A DNA stretch of 64,000 nt, from contig CM070874.1 of the NCBI GenBank assembly GCA_036365515.1, forward strand, positions 166,063,297 through 166,127,296. The letters are read 5' to 3'. Origin of the DNA: Torymus aiolomorphi (Eukaryota > Arthropoda > Insecta > Hymenoptera > Torymidae). Shown piece after piece: positions 12,816-24,667 of this stretch (position 1 is its first letter; the number at the start of each line of letters is the position of its first letter). The translations under genes and the position numbers were made by a program. A model generated the notes under the pieces. That model saw nothing but the letters and a program-made list of their open reading frames with translations. It ran no database searches and had not been told where the DNA came from.

Positions 12816-13234
12816 TGACATCAAATATAATTTCGTTTAATTTTCATTTTATTGTAATAATTTGTATTCTCTTATGATTTCTGATATATGAATGTAATAC
12901 TATATTTTATTGAATTTACATTGTATGATTTGATGTTTAACTAAAGGGATCTATATTTTAAGCATTTTTTAATAAAAAATAAGTCCATTTAATGTTGCTC
13001 TATATAAATGAAACAATTTTTTTTTTTAATTTTAAATGTAATCTTTATTTTATTAAGCACGACCATTGCTCGGGAGAGTCTTATTTATAATGCATTAACG
13101 ATTATATGCATAACAGAGTAATCTAAAAGTTATTTACATATATACATATACCGAATGTGTAAACTTATTTTTTTCTGATTTTTTTAAAAGATCGTAACAA
13201 TATTGATGGTAAAGTATGATAAAAAAAAAGAAGA
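12816..13234. other. A/T-rich, no gene seen
   Basis: I find no ORF with family resemblance, no inverted termini and no structured repeat here. Confidence 0.6.
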
Positions 13235-13356
13235 TAGGAGGGAGTAAGGGCGCATGGAGCACGTGGGGCGCAGGACGGGATCCAGGGGCAGAGCCCCTGA
13301 TGGGGGTGCATGGGGCGAAGCCCCCGCTGGGGGGGGGGGGGGGGCGAAGCCCACAA
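13235..13356. repeat. GC-rich island of mini-hairpins with 3-nt GNA-type loops
   Basis: In 120 bp there are CAGGGGC-AGA-GCCCCTG, GGGGC-GAA-GCCCC and GGGC-GAA-GCCC, plus a G run of about 16. The core GCGAAGC is the known exceptionally stable DNA mini-hairpin sequence. A similar island lies at 18908-19022. The surroundings are A/T-rich repeats, so composition changes sharply at its edges. Confidence 0.7.
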
Positions 13357-13371
13357 AGGAAAAAATACTGA

Positions 13372-13433
13372 AAAAAAAACTAATGTTGGGAAAAAAAACT
13401 AATGTTGGGAAAAAAAACTAATGTTGGGAAAAT
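13372..13433. repeat. 19-bp tandem repeat, three copies
   Basis: Three near-identical copies of ACTAATGTTGGGAAAAAAA lie directly after the GC-rich island. Confidence 0.9.
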
Positions 13434-13449
13434 ATTTTAAATTATTTAT

Positions 13450-13466
13450 TATCACACACACACACA

Positions 13467-13522
<56 letters not shown>
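13450..13522. repeat. (CA)n/(CG)n microsatellite
   Basis: CA and CGCA dinucleotide runs, broken only by CG steps. Confidence 0.95.
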
Positions 13523-13531
<9 letters not shown>

Positions 13532-13599
13532 TGCTCATGTCAATATCGTTTTTTTGTATTTCTAGATACAACCAATTTATAAATTATATTTAATAAAGT

Positions 13600-13868
13600 T
13601 ATTAATAAAAATTAATTAGAAAATAAAAAAATGAGTTTTGTATGTCCAACGATTACGGGAGTAAAATTGACTTAATCACTTCAATATTTTTTGTAAAGAT
13701 AGATTTTAGATATTTCTCGGTTGAGTTCTTCGAGTAAAATGATTGGTCCAAAAATTTCAGATATATTTAAGGTTAAAATTTTTGTTCCGAGGTGTTAGGA
13801 ATCAAAATACATGGTTTTTGAAAAATATCTGTATAGATGTGAGTGTGTGTGTGTGTGTGCGTGCGTGC

Positions 13869-13914
<46 letters not shown>

Positions 13915-14345
13915 CTGGATCTCAGCTTCTACTCGGTCGATTTTGACCAGACAGGTATCATTTTTGTTGTTGTTTTTTTGTGTAATGACGGGTTAAAAAT
14001 CCGTTTTTTGATTGGGCAGATGGGTTTTTGTTTTATTTCGAATTTTCGATTTTCTCAAAATTGTTTTTACTATCTCTTAATGATAGGATCGAGACAATTG
14101 AATCGGATGGACAGCATTCGAAAGAGAATTAAAATGCCTATATTTTCTAAAAAAAAAAATTTTCTAGCTATCACGGTTCTTTTGTTATCAACAAAAACGT
14201 GTTCTTTTTAAAGCATATGTAACTCCCAAACTACAGTCAATTTTTTTGAGAAAAATTATGATAATGCAGAATATAAATAGCTATAATCTATAAAAACCTG
14301 AATCGATTCTGTCAATTAGTTTTTAAGAAAAAAAAATTAAACAAG
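13600..14345 (-). repeat. Degenerate copy of the ~290-bp interspersed repeat (inverse orientation)
   Basis: The stretch holds the family's landmarks in reverse orientation: the (TG)n tract at 13839-13909, CTCGGTCGATTTTGACC, CTAGCTATCACGGTTCTTTT and an A/T-rich tail. The terminal hairpin is missing, so the copy is truncated. Frames reading through the TG tract are spurious. Confidence 0.7.
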
Positions 14346-14437
14346 GAAAGTTGAGCACCTAAAAACCACATATAGCTAATAAATAATCAACCCAGATAAT
14401 ATTTCTACACCCAAGAAACAATCTGCAACAGCGTTCG

Positions 14438-14857
14438 TTGTTTACACCCCTCCTGTTGCCACAGATGCCTGCAACAAGAAATAGTACCTTCAGCTCACCC
14501 ATCATAGAGGTTAGGAACGAGAAAGGCCTTACCGAATCTGCTCTCGCCGTTGACACACTGCTTTCCTGTCTCCGACAAATTATCAGCAACCGGCAAACGA
14601 ACTCAAAGGGACGACATTCACCAGGACGGCGTACTACAGCAGCCGCTGTCATCGTTGGGGACGCCGGGAACCGGGGCTTTATTGAGGTAAAGGATGACGA
14701 TCACAAAACCGCCGAAGTAACCATTTTCCTTCCAATAATTTCAACTTTATTCATCGTCTTTTCAAATATTGTTTATCTCCTTAAAGCCTCCGTGTGTTAT
14801 AACACGAAAAAAATCGGAATGATTCGAAGGGAAATAATTACTTGTATGGTTCTGTGA
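14438..14857 (+). CDS. Unrecognised 139-codon ORF
   Basis: This open frame is less A/T-rich than its surroundings. It contains a Ser/Thr/Arg-rich middle and a hydrophobic stretch near residues 95-115 (IFLPIISTLFIVFSNIVYLL) that could be one membrane segment. I recognise no family and see no convincing promoter or partner gene. It may be a chance frame or a captured exon; an overlapping antisense frame at 14359-14652 is equally unsupported. Confidence 0.2.
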   Translation: MFTPLLLPQMPATRNSTFSSPIIEVRNEKGLTESALAVDTLLSCLRQIISNRQTNSKGRHSPGRRTTAAAVIVGDAGNRGFIEVKDDDHKTAEVTIFLPIISTLFIVFSNIVYLLKASVCYNTKKIGMIRREIITCMVL

Positions 14858-15095
14858 CTGTCAACGCGTACCTCGAGAAAGCCCCAGGCAATGCTATTGT
14901 TGACATCACACACCATGGACACACGTGCGCACGCCGCGCAGTCCGCAGTCACAGTATTCGCCTTGTTAAGACTATGTCAGCGCCCCTCGCGGTCAAAATT
15001 CGAACTGCTTATTAAAGGATAAACACAGCTGATTAGCATGAGCGGTATACGAACCAAAGATTATTCAATTAAAAAATAAAATAAGTAGTGATCCG

Positions 15096-15665
15096 ATGAA
15101 CGTCTTAAAATCATGCATTGACTTGTCTGATATTATCAGATATATTGGCAATGGAACAAGGCCTTATGTGGAAGGCGAAAGGGTTTATAAGACTAATCAT
15201 ATTTTGTAGGTTAGCCAAAGAAAGTAATGATTACTCAGCAGAGATAATAGTACTGTGCCTAAAAACGTCGGGTTTACAAGAATCTCCTCATGAAATAAGA
15301 GCAAAGATATCTTCAAATGTATGTGCTGATGAAAATATCATTCATTGTGTATGCTCTTGTAAAGCTGGTATTTTGGGAAAATGCAAACACTCTGTTGCAG
15401 TTTTAATTCACCTTCACAAGTCAGTTCAAAATTATTGTTTTGTTTATTTTCTTAATGATGAGTAAATATTTAAAGCATTTACTTATAAAATGTGTTAATT
15501 CTTTTAAGAACTCCATCATGTATTATTCAAGATGCATCTTACACAAATTTAAAACAACAGTGGGGTAAGCTAAAACAGACAGCTTCAAAAATGTATGAAG
15601 CTGTAGAATTGAAGCATTTTTGCCACTTGAAGAAAACAGATTCCAAATTCCTCAAAGTGAAATGT
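15096..15665 (+). pseudogene. SWIM zinc-finger protein fragment, sense copy
   Basis: The frame begins MNVLKSCIDLSDIIRY, and a 5-bp deletion near 15205 (compared with the inverted arm) breaks it. In the next frame AEIIVLCLKTSGLQE leads to IIHCVCSCKAGILGKCKHSV, a clear SWIM motif (CxCx(n)CxH), then LIHLHK. A further stretch (about 15555-15660) gives QWGKLKQTASKMYEAVELKHF. SWIM domains followed by such a block occur in an insect gene family often fused to a YqaJ-type nuclease; no nuclease part is present here. It is non-functional. Confidence 0.75.
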
Positions 15666-15667
15666 TC

Positions 15668-15856
15668 TTGTAAACCCGACGTTTTTAGGCACAGTGCTAT
15701 TATCTCTGCTGAGCAATCATTAGTTTCTTTGGCTAACCCACAAAATATTATATGATTAGCCTTATAAACTCTTTCGCCTTCCACATAAGGCCTTGTTCCA
15801 TTGCCAATATATCTGATAATATCAGACAAATCAATAAATGATTTTAAGACGTTCAT
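15668..15856 (-). pseudogene. SWIM-family gene fragment, inverted copy
   Basis: From the ATG at 15856 the minus strand reads MNVLKSFIDLSDIIRYIGNG, then GLAKETNDCSAEIIALCLK, and stops matching at TSGLQE, just where the inverted arm ends. It lacks the zinc-binding residues. It keeps the 5 bp lost from the plus-strand copy, so it preserves the older reading frame. Confidence 0.75.
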
Positions 15857-16272
15857 CGGATCACCACTTATTTTATTTTTTAATTAAATAATCTTTGGTT
15901 CGTATACCGCCCATGCTAATCAGCTGTGTTTATCCTTTAATAAGCAGTTCGAATTTTGGCCGCGAGGGGCGCTGACGCTGGTCTTTGTTATGAACTGCGT
16001 TCGCGTGAACGAGTAGCAGAATATTTCGGATCGGTCTACAATGATAATTTCGAATGTAAAAGCTTGATTTCAAAATAAATATTAAATAAATCAACCAATT
16101 AAATAGTAAACGTATTGAAATGTATTCCAATAAAATAAAAACCTGTAGGAGATTTTAACGATAAAGTCATTAATTTGTTTCAGATAAATTATATCAACCG
16201 TTCCGTAAATAAATAATAAATAAATAATAAACGATAACGCGAATAGAAATAAATGACTTGGACAGGTGATCA

Positions 16273-16323
16273 ACAATAGCTTGCGATTCACAATAGCTTG
16301 CGATTCACAATAGCTTGCGATTC
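16273..16323. repeat. 17-bp tandem repeat, three copies
   Basis: Three exact copies of ACAATAGCTTGCGATTC. Confidence 0.97.
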
Positions 16324-16329
16324 AAATGA

Positions 16330-17205
16330 ACTAATAACAATTAATTTAGGCATTAATAATAATAGTTAGGAGTCTATTAATATTAAGATTAAATAAATTA
16401 TAACAGGATAAAACTCGCTCAGGGAAACGCTCGTTCCTTTTCTAAATATATAATTCCTAGAGTTGTTTACTCTATATAATTCCTGGAGTTGTTTTCTCCA
16501 TATAATTCCTAGAGTTGTTTGCTCCGTATAATTCCTGGAGTTGTTTACTCCGCATTATTCCTGGAAATATTTACTCCATATTTTCCAGGAGTTGTTTGTC
16601 TCTTCCCCCCTCTTCCTGTTTCCCTTATATTTTTAGAGTCATCAAGGTCAACAGAGAGAGCCAGATAAATCCAGTTATAACTGACCTAGCTACTCCCACT
16701 CTCGAGGACGATCCAGATTAAACTAGAATTATCCAGCGAGGCCACTCCCACTCTCAAGGACAAAACCGGATTAAACTAGAATTCTCCAGCGAAGCCACTC
16801 CCACTTGGGGAAGGGAAATAGTTTTGATTGGTTCCACTCCCACCATCAAGCTGGAGTTCCACCTGCAATTTAGAATATAAATAGGGCCTCCTCACCGGCC
16901 TTCAGTAGTCACTCCGAGGTCTCTGTGCAAGTGCCTCATAATATTCAAGGTCATTTTGAATTATATCGAGTCACGTTTAAAAGTCTTTATATTTTGTTAA
17001 AGATCCAAAGTATTTTATTAATTGAATAAAACTTCAAAGTTAAAGTTTATCTCTTCAAGTTCGAGTTTTCATTTCAAAGTTCCCGCAATTCCTTGCGCTT
17101 CAGCGCTTAATCGGACAACGAACCCACAATTTAATTGGTCAACGAGCGACCATTGCAGAAGCGCCCATCTGCTCCCAGACCCCGACTCGGGTCGTAACAT
17201 CTTAA
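16330..17205 (+). mobile_element. Candidate solo LTR of a retrotransposon
   Basis: The segment resembles an LTR U3-R-U5: ~28-bp tandem repeats with core ATTCCTGGAGTTGTTT (about 16449-16590), a duplicated Ser/Pro-rich-looking block with ACTCCCACTCTC at 16691 and 16746, then TATAAATA at 16876-16883 and TCAGT at 16912-16916. It ends near GTCGTAACA about 17203. No gag/pol lies next to it. The ends and target duplication are not resolved, so the call is tentative. Confidence 0.45.
16876..16916 (+). promoter_or_regulatory. TATA box and initiator in LTR-like segment
   Basis: TATAAATA at 16876-16883 is followed by an arthropod-type initiator TTCAGT whose A is at 16914. The spacing of about 38 bp is slightly long for a core promoter. 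Confidence 0.5.
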
Positions 17206-17498
17206 CAAGGCGAATACCTACTTTAGGGCTTATTATAGCATGAGTAGCAGAAAGCACGCGCGACCATATATATAGACATACTGAGGTAGACACAGGGAGC
17301 GCTCACGGTCACGCGGATCGCATCTCGCAAGTCGCATGCGTTTTTCCGCTGTGTGTGTGTGCGAACGCATGTAGCACATATAGTCGAGGTAGCCGTTACG
17401 GCTCCTACAATCCTGCAATAGTACTCATGTGCACGCAGCGCTATACTATAGATTGCCGTTGCCGTTTTGCCGAATGCATCAGTGTTGAGTTTTTTTCG
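17206..17498. other. Mixed-composition DNA, no gene seen
   Basis: Short frames exist on both strands without any recognisable motif. The region contains many CpG steps compared with its neighbours. Confidence 0.5.
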
Positions 17499-17501
17499 TA
17501 A

Positions 17502-17673
17502 GGCCCGTTACACGCAAAAAGGAGCAGGGAACATATACAGTAAATAACATGAGTTAAGATATCTATATATACGAGGAACAGCGCTTATTCCTCGCTGTTC
17601 GTCGTATATATAGATATAGCAACCCATGTTATTTCTATATCTGTTCTCTATTACTTTTTGCGTGTAACGGGCC
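17502..17673. mobile_element. 172-bp MITE with TAA target duplication (PIF/Harbinger-like)
   Basis: Termini GGCCCGTTACACGCAAAAAG are inverted at the right end, and TAA flanks both sides (17499-17501, 17674-17676). Nearly the whole element is palindromic about a central block at 17570-17610. A 3-bp TWA duplication and G/C-rich tips match PIF/Harbinger MITEs. Confidence 0.85.
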
Positions 17674-17721
17674 TAACGGCCCTAATTCTGCAGTTTTTAC
17701 CTTTTCGCTTCGCAGCATTAA

Positions 17722-18253
17722 GAACGTTCTCCGACTCAAATTCATTTATATCGCGAAAATTGTGATTTAAAAATATTATTTACAATGAAAACCCTTCATG
17801 AGTCTCTATACATTACTTCAAAAATAAAAAAAATGTCAGTGTAAGATAAAAGGTGTCAATATGATATTTAAATAAATAACACTTACATAGAGTGACTATA
17901 TATAAATATACAAATAACATGGGAGTTTTTGTTTACGTTGCTATATCTCTGAAATTAATATCGCTTGCTATATTGAAAATTATACCATATTATTACTCTC
18001 GATTTCTAGTTTTATGGCTTACGGTTGAAAAAGAAACACAAAGAAAACTTTTTTTATAGTAAATTAAAATGTAATTTTAAAACTAGCTTAGATAGGGATC
18101 CAGTGTTAACACAAAAACTTTGAAGTTAAATATTTATATTTTGAATACCGCTATGGACGTGCGGCTTTCAAGCATGTACTAAGCACACAAAATCAAACGT
18201 TCTCTGCAAGTTTCAGGAAAATCACAAGAAAATCGTTTTCTCGGAGAACGTCC
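17722..18253. mobile_element. Possible 532-bp TTAA-flanked MITE
   Basis: GAACGTTCTCCGA at the left and TCGGAGAACGTCC at the right are inverted with one mismatch, flanked by TTAA at 17718-17721 and 18254-18257. TTAA duplication is the piggyBac signature, but the tips lack the usual CCC start and the interior shows no long arms. The content is A/T-rich and non-coding. Confidence 0.45.
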
Positions 18254-18257
18254 TTAA

Positions 18258-18907
18258 TGTATGTGAGTATGTGCCGCGAGTATATTTTCGTAATTGATAT
18301 TGTATATATAAGTATATGTAGTTAGGAACACTCGTGAGCAGCTATATAGTCCCCACCTTTCGTTAGAACTGAATAAAATTTAACTCTGTGTTTTTTTATT
18401 AATCGAGAGTAATGAAACAATAATTTTTCTTATGTAATTCAACAGAACTTGACTATTTACAAAAATTTCAAATACAAAAGTTGTGGATAATATTGAAACA
18501 AAACTTTTTTTTCTATTCAACGTTTTCATAAATAAAAACAATAAATCATAAAAACGATTTCTGTAAAAATTATGATAATTTTAATTTCAAATATACCTGC
18601 AATCATGATACTTATTTTAAATATTTCTATGTACACTTTAATCATATCAATTAGTACATATTAAATTAATATACATCATAGACTATATTTAAAAATGTAT
18701 CTAAATATATTTATACATGTAGAATTAAAACGCAAACCTTCTACAAAATAGAAGAAAAAATGTGTAAAAGTAAATGGACAATTTTTATTTAAACTTTACT
18801 GTAGATGTATTTATGTTTATTTTAATGATGAAAACGATAAATAAAGTATTACAATTTTTGCAATAATGGAAGTATAAGGTTCTTCTGAGCACTGCGATCG
18901 TGCCTAT
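18258..18907. other. A/T-rich, no gene seen
   Basis: No family-like ORF or repeat structure is apparent. Confidence 0.6.
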
Positions 18908-19022
18908 TATGTAAAAACGAAGTTTTTACATAGGGAGAGGGGGGGCGACGAGCGAAGCGAGGAGCAGGTGTGTGTGGGGGCGGGGGGAATGGCGTGCCGA
19001 AGGCACGCTGGGGGGCGCAGCC
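18908..19022. repeat. Second island of GNA-loop mini-hairpins
   Basis: TATGTAAAAAC-GAA-GTTTTTACATA (18908-18932), then GAGCGAAGCGAG, GCGTGCC-GAA-GGCACGC and GGGGGC-GCA-GCCCCC. All loops are GNA triplets. It sits directly before a copy of the ~290-bp repeat. Confidence 0.7.
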
Positions 19023-19024
19023 CC

Positions 19025-20291
19025 CATAGTTTCATTTATTAATTTTACTAAAAATATTTTAACTTCAAATATCTGAAATTTATGGACCAATCATTTTGCC
19101 CAAGAAATCGACATAAAAATCTAAAAAATACACCTCTACAAGAAATTTTGAAGGGAAAAAGTCAATTTTATTCCAGCAATCGTTGCACATACAAAACTCA
19201 TTTTTTTTATTTTTTCATTTTTCAATGATTACGTTTTCTTTTATAATAACAGAATACCCTATAAAAGAAAATATTTTTTTTAGGATATATAGCTATTTTA
19301 ATTCTATTTCGAATGCTACCCATTCCCTTCGAATACATAGAGATATTCTCGAGAAATTACGATTTGAAAAAAGGTTCAAAATATTTTAACCTCAAATATC
19401 TCTTAAATCTATGGACCAATCATTTTGCCCAAATAATTCGACCGAAAACTATACAAAATCCACCTCTACGAGGAATTTTGAAGCGATTCAGTCAAATTTT
19501 ACTCCCGCAATGGTTAGACATACCAAACTCATTTTTTTTCATTTTTCTATGTTTACGTTTTTATTAATAACAAAAGAACCGTGATAGCTAGAAAAATATT
19601 TTTTTTAGAAAATATAGGTATTTAAATTCGCTTTCGAATGCCGCCCATCCGATTCAGATACATAGAGCCGCTTTCGAGAAATTTCGACTTGAAAAAAAGG
19701 TTAAAAACATTTTAAACTCAAATATCTCAAAAATTTGTGGACCGATCATGTAGCCCAAAGAACTTAGCCGAGATTTATCCAAAATCTACCTCTATAAGAA
19801 ATTACAAAGTGATTCATTCAGATTTACTCCATAAAACGTGCGACATAGAGAATACATTTTTTCCATTTTTTAATTTTTTTCTCAAAAACTAACCAACAGA
19901 ATGGATTAAAATTTTCACAGATCATAGCAATTTATATTCCGCATTATCGTGAATTTTCTCCAAAAAATTGACCGTTTAGTTTAGGAGTTATTAGCTTTAA
20001 AAAAAAAAAGACGTTTTTGTTAATAACAAGAGAACCGTGATAGCTAGATAATTTTTTTTTAAATTATAGGTTTTTATGCTATTTCGAATGCGACCCATCC
20101 CATTCAAAAATTTAAATCCGATCATTAAAAAAAATCAAAAATAAATTTTTCGAAAATCAAAAATTTGAAATAAAGCAAAAACGAATCAGTAAAGCAAAAT
20201 TATTTTCTTCCCGAATTCGGAATAAAAAAACAAAAAAAATGAGAATCCGATAGTTAAAATCGACCGCGTAGATCCGGAGATAAAGCGGTAT

Positions 20292-20355
<64 letters not shown>

Positions 20356-20480
20356 TCATACAGACATTTTCTAAAATCATGTGAAACAAACTTCTAACAC
20401 CTACAATGATGTTTATAGAGAGTTTTAACGAAGTTGAAAATTTTACTATTATAAAGCTTCCTCTAGGAGGAAGCAATATC
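19025..20480 (+). mobile_element. Hairpin-ended repeat, 5'-truncated copy
   Basis: Several degenerate ~290-bp units (landmarks: GAACCGTGATAGCTAG at about 19577 and 20034; AATATCTC-AAATTT blocks) are followed by (CA)n at 20294-20354 and the terminal hairpin GCTTCCTC-TAG-GAGGAAGC at 20456-20474. The 5' hairpin seen in full copies is absent. No coding capacity. Confidence 0.75.
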
Positions 20481-20959
20481 TTTTTTGTTTATTCATTTAT
20501 GTATCCTATACAAACAATTAATTATTGTTATAAAAAATTTTAAAGAAATACATTAGTTTGAGAAAGAACAGTATATACTGGCAATAATCTAATAAATATT
20601 TGTTTTGAAACAGGTATTTAACTACTATCCTGCTCGACTTAGTGGTTTAAAGTTAATCCATCATTGTAACAATCATACAAATATAATAACTAAGTTATAC
20701 TTCTTAACAAAAGACAACGAATCGTTTTGAAATTTAACAGAGAGGTAGTTTTTTTCATATTTAAGAATCGATATTTTTATGAAATATTTTTATGAAATTT
20801 TTACGAAAGTCATATTTTGAAAGTCAATTATTATCGTTGCCCTACTACACGTTGCCGCGGGACTCAATCTGAAATTACTTTCTCGGGGATATGCCCTAGT
20901 ACACAATAATTATTTTATTTATATATGATATACAAATTAAATAGAACTATTGCATATTT
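20481..20959. other. A/T-rich spacer between two repeat copies
   Basis: It contains two related blocks TTGCCCTACTACACGTTGCC and ATGCCCTAGTACACAAT, otherwise nothing recognisable. Confidence 0.5.
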
Positions 20960-21749
20960 TGCTCTAAAACTTTATATTTGTGTTTTGGGGCTAACTTGGA
21001 ATGAGTAAAAAAATTTTTACCAACATAACCCCTTGAATTTTTAACACAATGTTGTACTCGATAGTGTAATAAGTGGTAAAATTTTTGAGTCAATCAATGG
21101 AATATTTTAAAAAAAAAATACAAATATACGAAATTTATAAAAATTTTTAACCTCAAATATCTTTGGTCACAACGGTCAGATTTTTTTCGGCAAAGAACTG
21201 AATCCTTAAATATAGAAAAGCTAATTCTTTGCCAAATTTCAAAACGATTCATTGATTTTTACTCCTGATATCGTTAACGAAAGAAAACGAACTTGTTTTC
21301 AAAAATAATTTTTTTCTCGGAAACAAATCAACATAACCTCTTGAAATTTTAATACAATATTGCACTCCATAAGTGTAATAAGTGGTAAAAATTTTGAGTG
21401 GAAAAATGAAAAAGTTTTTGAGATATTAATTAAAGAAATATAAACCATATTTTTATTAATAACAAATGACAGGCTATAGATAATTTAAATTTTAAAAACA
21501 GAAATTGTAGGTAATTTAAAGACCTTTTAATAAAAATTTAGTTTCTTAAGTAATACTGGCTGAAACAAATTAAAAAATCAAAAAAACGAAAAATTCAAAA
21601 TCGCTTTTTGGTTATAAAATAAAAAAAATCGGTATGTAAATCGGTTGATCGGTTCAAAAGTTATGCCTGTACACACACTAACACACACGCGCACACACAC
21701 GCACACACACTCACGCGCGCGCGCGCGCACACACACACACACACACACG

Positions 21750-21784
<35 letters not shown>

Positions 21785-21930
21785 GCACGCACGCACGCAT
21801 GCACGCACACGAAAATTTTTTTTATCAAAAACGACGGATTTTAGCGCCAAAGTCTTAAAACATGTTTTTGAACATTTTTTGTTTCAAAAATTTTTTTCAT
21901 CGTTACAAAGCTTCCTCTTTGAGGAAGCAA
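20960..21930 (+). mobile_element. Hairpin-ended repeat, another truncated copy
   Basis: Two ~290-bp units carrying TTTTTACTCCTGATATCGTT and AAACAAATCAACATAACC lead into a (CA)n/(CG)n tract (21665-21812) and the terminal hairpin GCTTCCTC-TTT-GAGGAAGC at 21910-21928. It lacks the 5' end. Confidence 0.75.
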
Positions 21931-22099
21931 AACTATTGAACATTATATCTTCACAATAATTAACTTTATATTTTTTCGAAATACTTAATTATATTTTCGC
22001 AATACTTATCTATTTTAGAATATTAATTTTTTCGCAAATACTTAAACATTTCGCAATATTTAAAATTATTTACCGTTAAACTCAACGCTTGAACCTCAG

Positions 22100-22690
22100 T
22101 TGTATGTTATAAATAATTCGTATTTATTGGCTGCGTCCTGGAGATTTATAAAGAATTTCTCATTTTCATGAAGAGCATCTGATACTCTTTTCGGAATAAA
22201 TACGTCGAACTCACTCTCCAGTTAAGCTACCACTTTCTTTCCATACTTGGTAGTAACAGCCTTCAGGCTTATCACTATGTACAGCTGGCCCTTGATCAGA
22301 TCTACGAACCTTTTTGTAAGAAGGAATCATCCACGGGCAATCGCATTCAATTTTGAAAAATCCATCTGTAACAGAAAATTTGAAAAAATGATTAGTTTTT
22401 TAAATAGAAGAAAAAATAAAACGAAAAATTACTTAAAAAATACCAACCTTAAATGTCTCTCCGTTCTTTACTACTTCCAGTAGTTGACCTGCAAGGTCTT
22501 TTCAAGACGAGGAGTGACGCAGCAGGAAGCGACTGTAAGACAGCGAGAAGCGGCTGCGAGATAGTAGGAAGCGGCTGCGAGATAGCAGGAAGCGGCTGCG
22601 GGTCTGTAGGTATCTGCTGCTGCCAGACTGCAGGTGGCGAGGCTGAGATCTGCTGGTGCTGGTGCTGCTGCTGCTACTGAAGAGGGTGAC
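22100..22690 (-). pseudogene. Small intron-containing gene downstream of polymerase
   Basis: On the minus strand exon sequence ending ...NGETFKV (donor GTATTT at 22443) joins after a 78-bp intron (22443-22366, acceptor ACAG) to an exon reading GFFKIECDCPWMIPSYKK, then KPEGCYYQVWKESGSL and a TGA near 22215. The joined exons keep one frame, which supports real splicing. A frame change after the TGA continues EFDVFIPKRVSDAL. Upstream (22500-22690) lies a Gln/Pro-rich repeat with core CGGCTGCGAGATAG. This short protein commonly accompanies polymerase B elements in insects as I recall it; its function is unknown to me. There is no clear start codon. Confidence 0.45.
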
Positions 22691-24667
22691 TTAAAGAGTC
22701 GACTGTTCGAATGAGCTCCTGCTCCAACACCTCCTCATTATATAGGGGCTCTTCTGCGGTGTTCGGCGGCTCGTGTTCCTTCTCTCCAACAGTTTCATTC
22801 TCATTGGTCCGCTCTTCCACTACTCCTGCTCTGTAGTGACCCCAGGGCAGCGTATCTGTAGTGCAGGGCTGTAGACAGCTTTTGTCTCTTTCTTAATGTA
22901 GATATTGTGACTTCAAGATCTGATGCTTCGCTGCTCATGAGTAATGATGACATTTTCCCGAAGGCACTTGATGTAATCGTCAAAGCAGGTGGTTGCTTTG
23001 ACTACAAGAACTTTTTACTCCTTTAGCCTTCTTAATAGTTTTTTGGTTCTGTACTTTCACGTTGTACATCTTACTCCACAGCCCGACAAATTCTAGCATG
23101 ATTTCGCCATTACACTCGCTCTTCATCAAACCAACGATTTTCTTATTGGCTTGTGACATATTGAATGGATTAGTTTCAGGGTAGTCTGATGTGTCGAACT
23201 TGTGGATGTCTCGTCGCATCACGTTGTACATGTCAACACCTGTAACTTCATAGATCAGACTATCCGTATCGGTGTATAATATCTTGCCTTGATCTTCTAC
23301 ACGATCTCGCATGGAACCATAGTGGAACCTGTACACTAGCGTTTTTGACTGGTCCAGAACTGCCAATCCAATATAGATCGGCTTTTTTATGTAGATCTCT
23401 ATGCGTATTAGTTGCACAGCAATGAAGTCTTCATTAAAAATATCAGAACTGTGGAAATTCGGTTTTGAATAAGTGTCTTGGCTCCATAGCGGCCTTTCCA
23501 CTTAGTGACTAGCTTCACTTCGATGCATTTCCTCTCGTTTTTCATGCGGGAGGTGCCATGTGCTCAGCACAGAACTGTAGATCTTTATCAGCATCATGGA
23601 GTGTTTCGAGAAACTTCAGATCCACTTCAACAAAGTATCCAAAGTCACCGTCATCTGAAATGTTTGTAGAATGTCTGTAGAAGTTTGTTTCATCGACATT
23701 CTCCACCCATATAAAGCCGCCATAGGGTAAGGGTTCAGTCATTGCCCAACCGTATAAATTTGTTGACTTCAAAATACATTAAATATTTCTCATCTTCGTC
23801 AACATTATAACCTTATTTCATATACGGGTTGTTCGCTTTGGTATAACGATTGCAACACTGGCTGGTTTCTCCCTGTATACCTCGCTCGATAAACAGCAAC
23901 AGGTCTACTACATCTGTAAGAAGCTTGAGTTTGATCTGTAGAAAAATGATTTTTGAAATATGAATTTTTAATTAAATGAATTTTATTTTAAGTGGATTAT
24001 ACCTGAGTATTTTCGAGCATGGCATCGACAGTCCAGGCGTTGTGTAGTAATGAGCAGGATCCAACTCGTACGCCGCAAGACAGTTAGTTCTAAAGTTTTC
24101 AAAAACTTCAGCCAGCAGTATAACGTTTGTCTTGAGGTACAAGTCAGAATATTGTCCCAAATCTTGAATATTGAAACTCTTCAAACGTTGTGCACATGCT
24201 CATAATCTTCATCGCTTATGTCCGATTAGTATAAACTACTAAAGAAATTGTCTTTCGATGGAAGATTTTTCTCTTGAAGTTTTTTGAACGATGAGAGATA
24301 GTCGTACGGGAAAACTCCTTTTCTTTTTAAAAGTTCAATCTGTTCATTAGAGAATCCATCTTGCTTGAACATGCACTCTAAAGTATCGAGCTTCTCCAAA
24401 TACGATGATAATTTGTCCAGAGACGAGGCCATAAATTTGAAAGAGACGATAAATCGCAGGTTTATGTCTGTACCTTCCACAAACTTTGTAAAAGATATGT
24501 ATTTGTCTTTTGTTTGTGGAAGTAGCGAAACTCGTCCTTTGAAGTATGTCACTATTTCTCTTATAAAGAGATGAGAATCGTACCCACTCAAGTTGTGAAA
24601 AACTATGGGGATCGTTCTCGAATCTTGGAAGCCAAGATTACATTTGCTATGTGCAGGTCCACGATAT

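Larger units (their letters stand above)
14978..15974. mobile_element. Inverted duplication of a SWIM-gene 5' region
   Basis: The two ends are inverted copies (CAGCGCCCCTCGCGG and its complement). The arms run about 14978-15285 and 15668-15974. Each arm carries the same 5' leader, the same start codon (15096 on plus, 15856 on minus) and about 60 codons of the same gene. The middle holds the continuation of the plus-strand copy. No target duplication is evident, so it may be a rearranged gene rather than a true transposon. Confidence 0.75.

Noticed and set aside
17165..17230. Start of a retroelement body after the candidate LTR
   Set aside because: No primer-binding site or gag-like frame follows; only a solo LTR is plausible.
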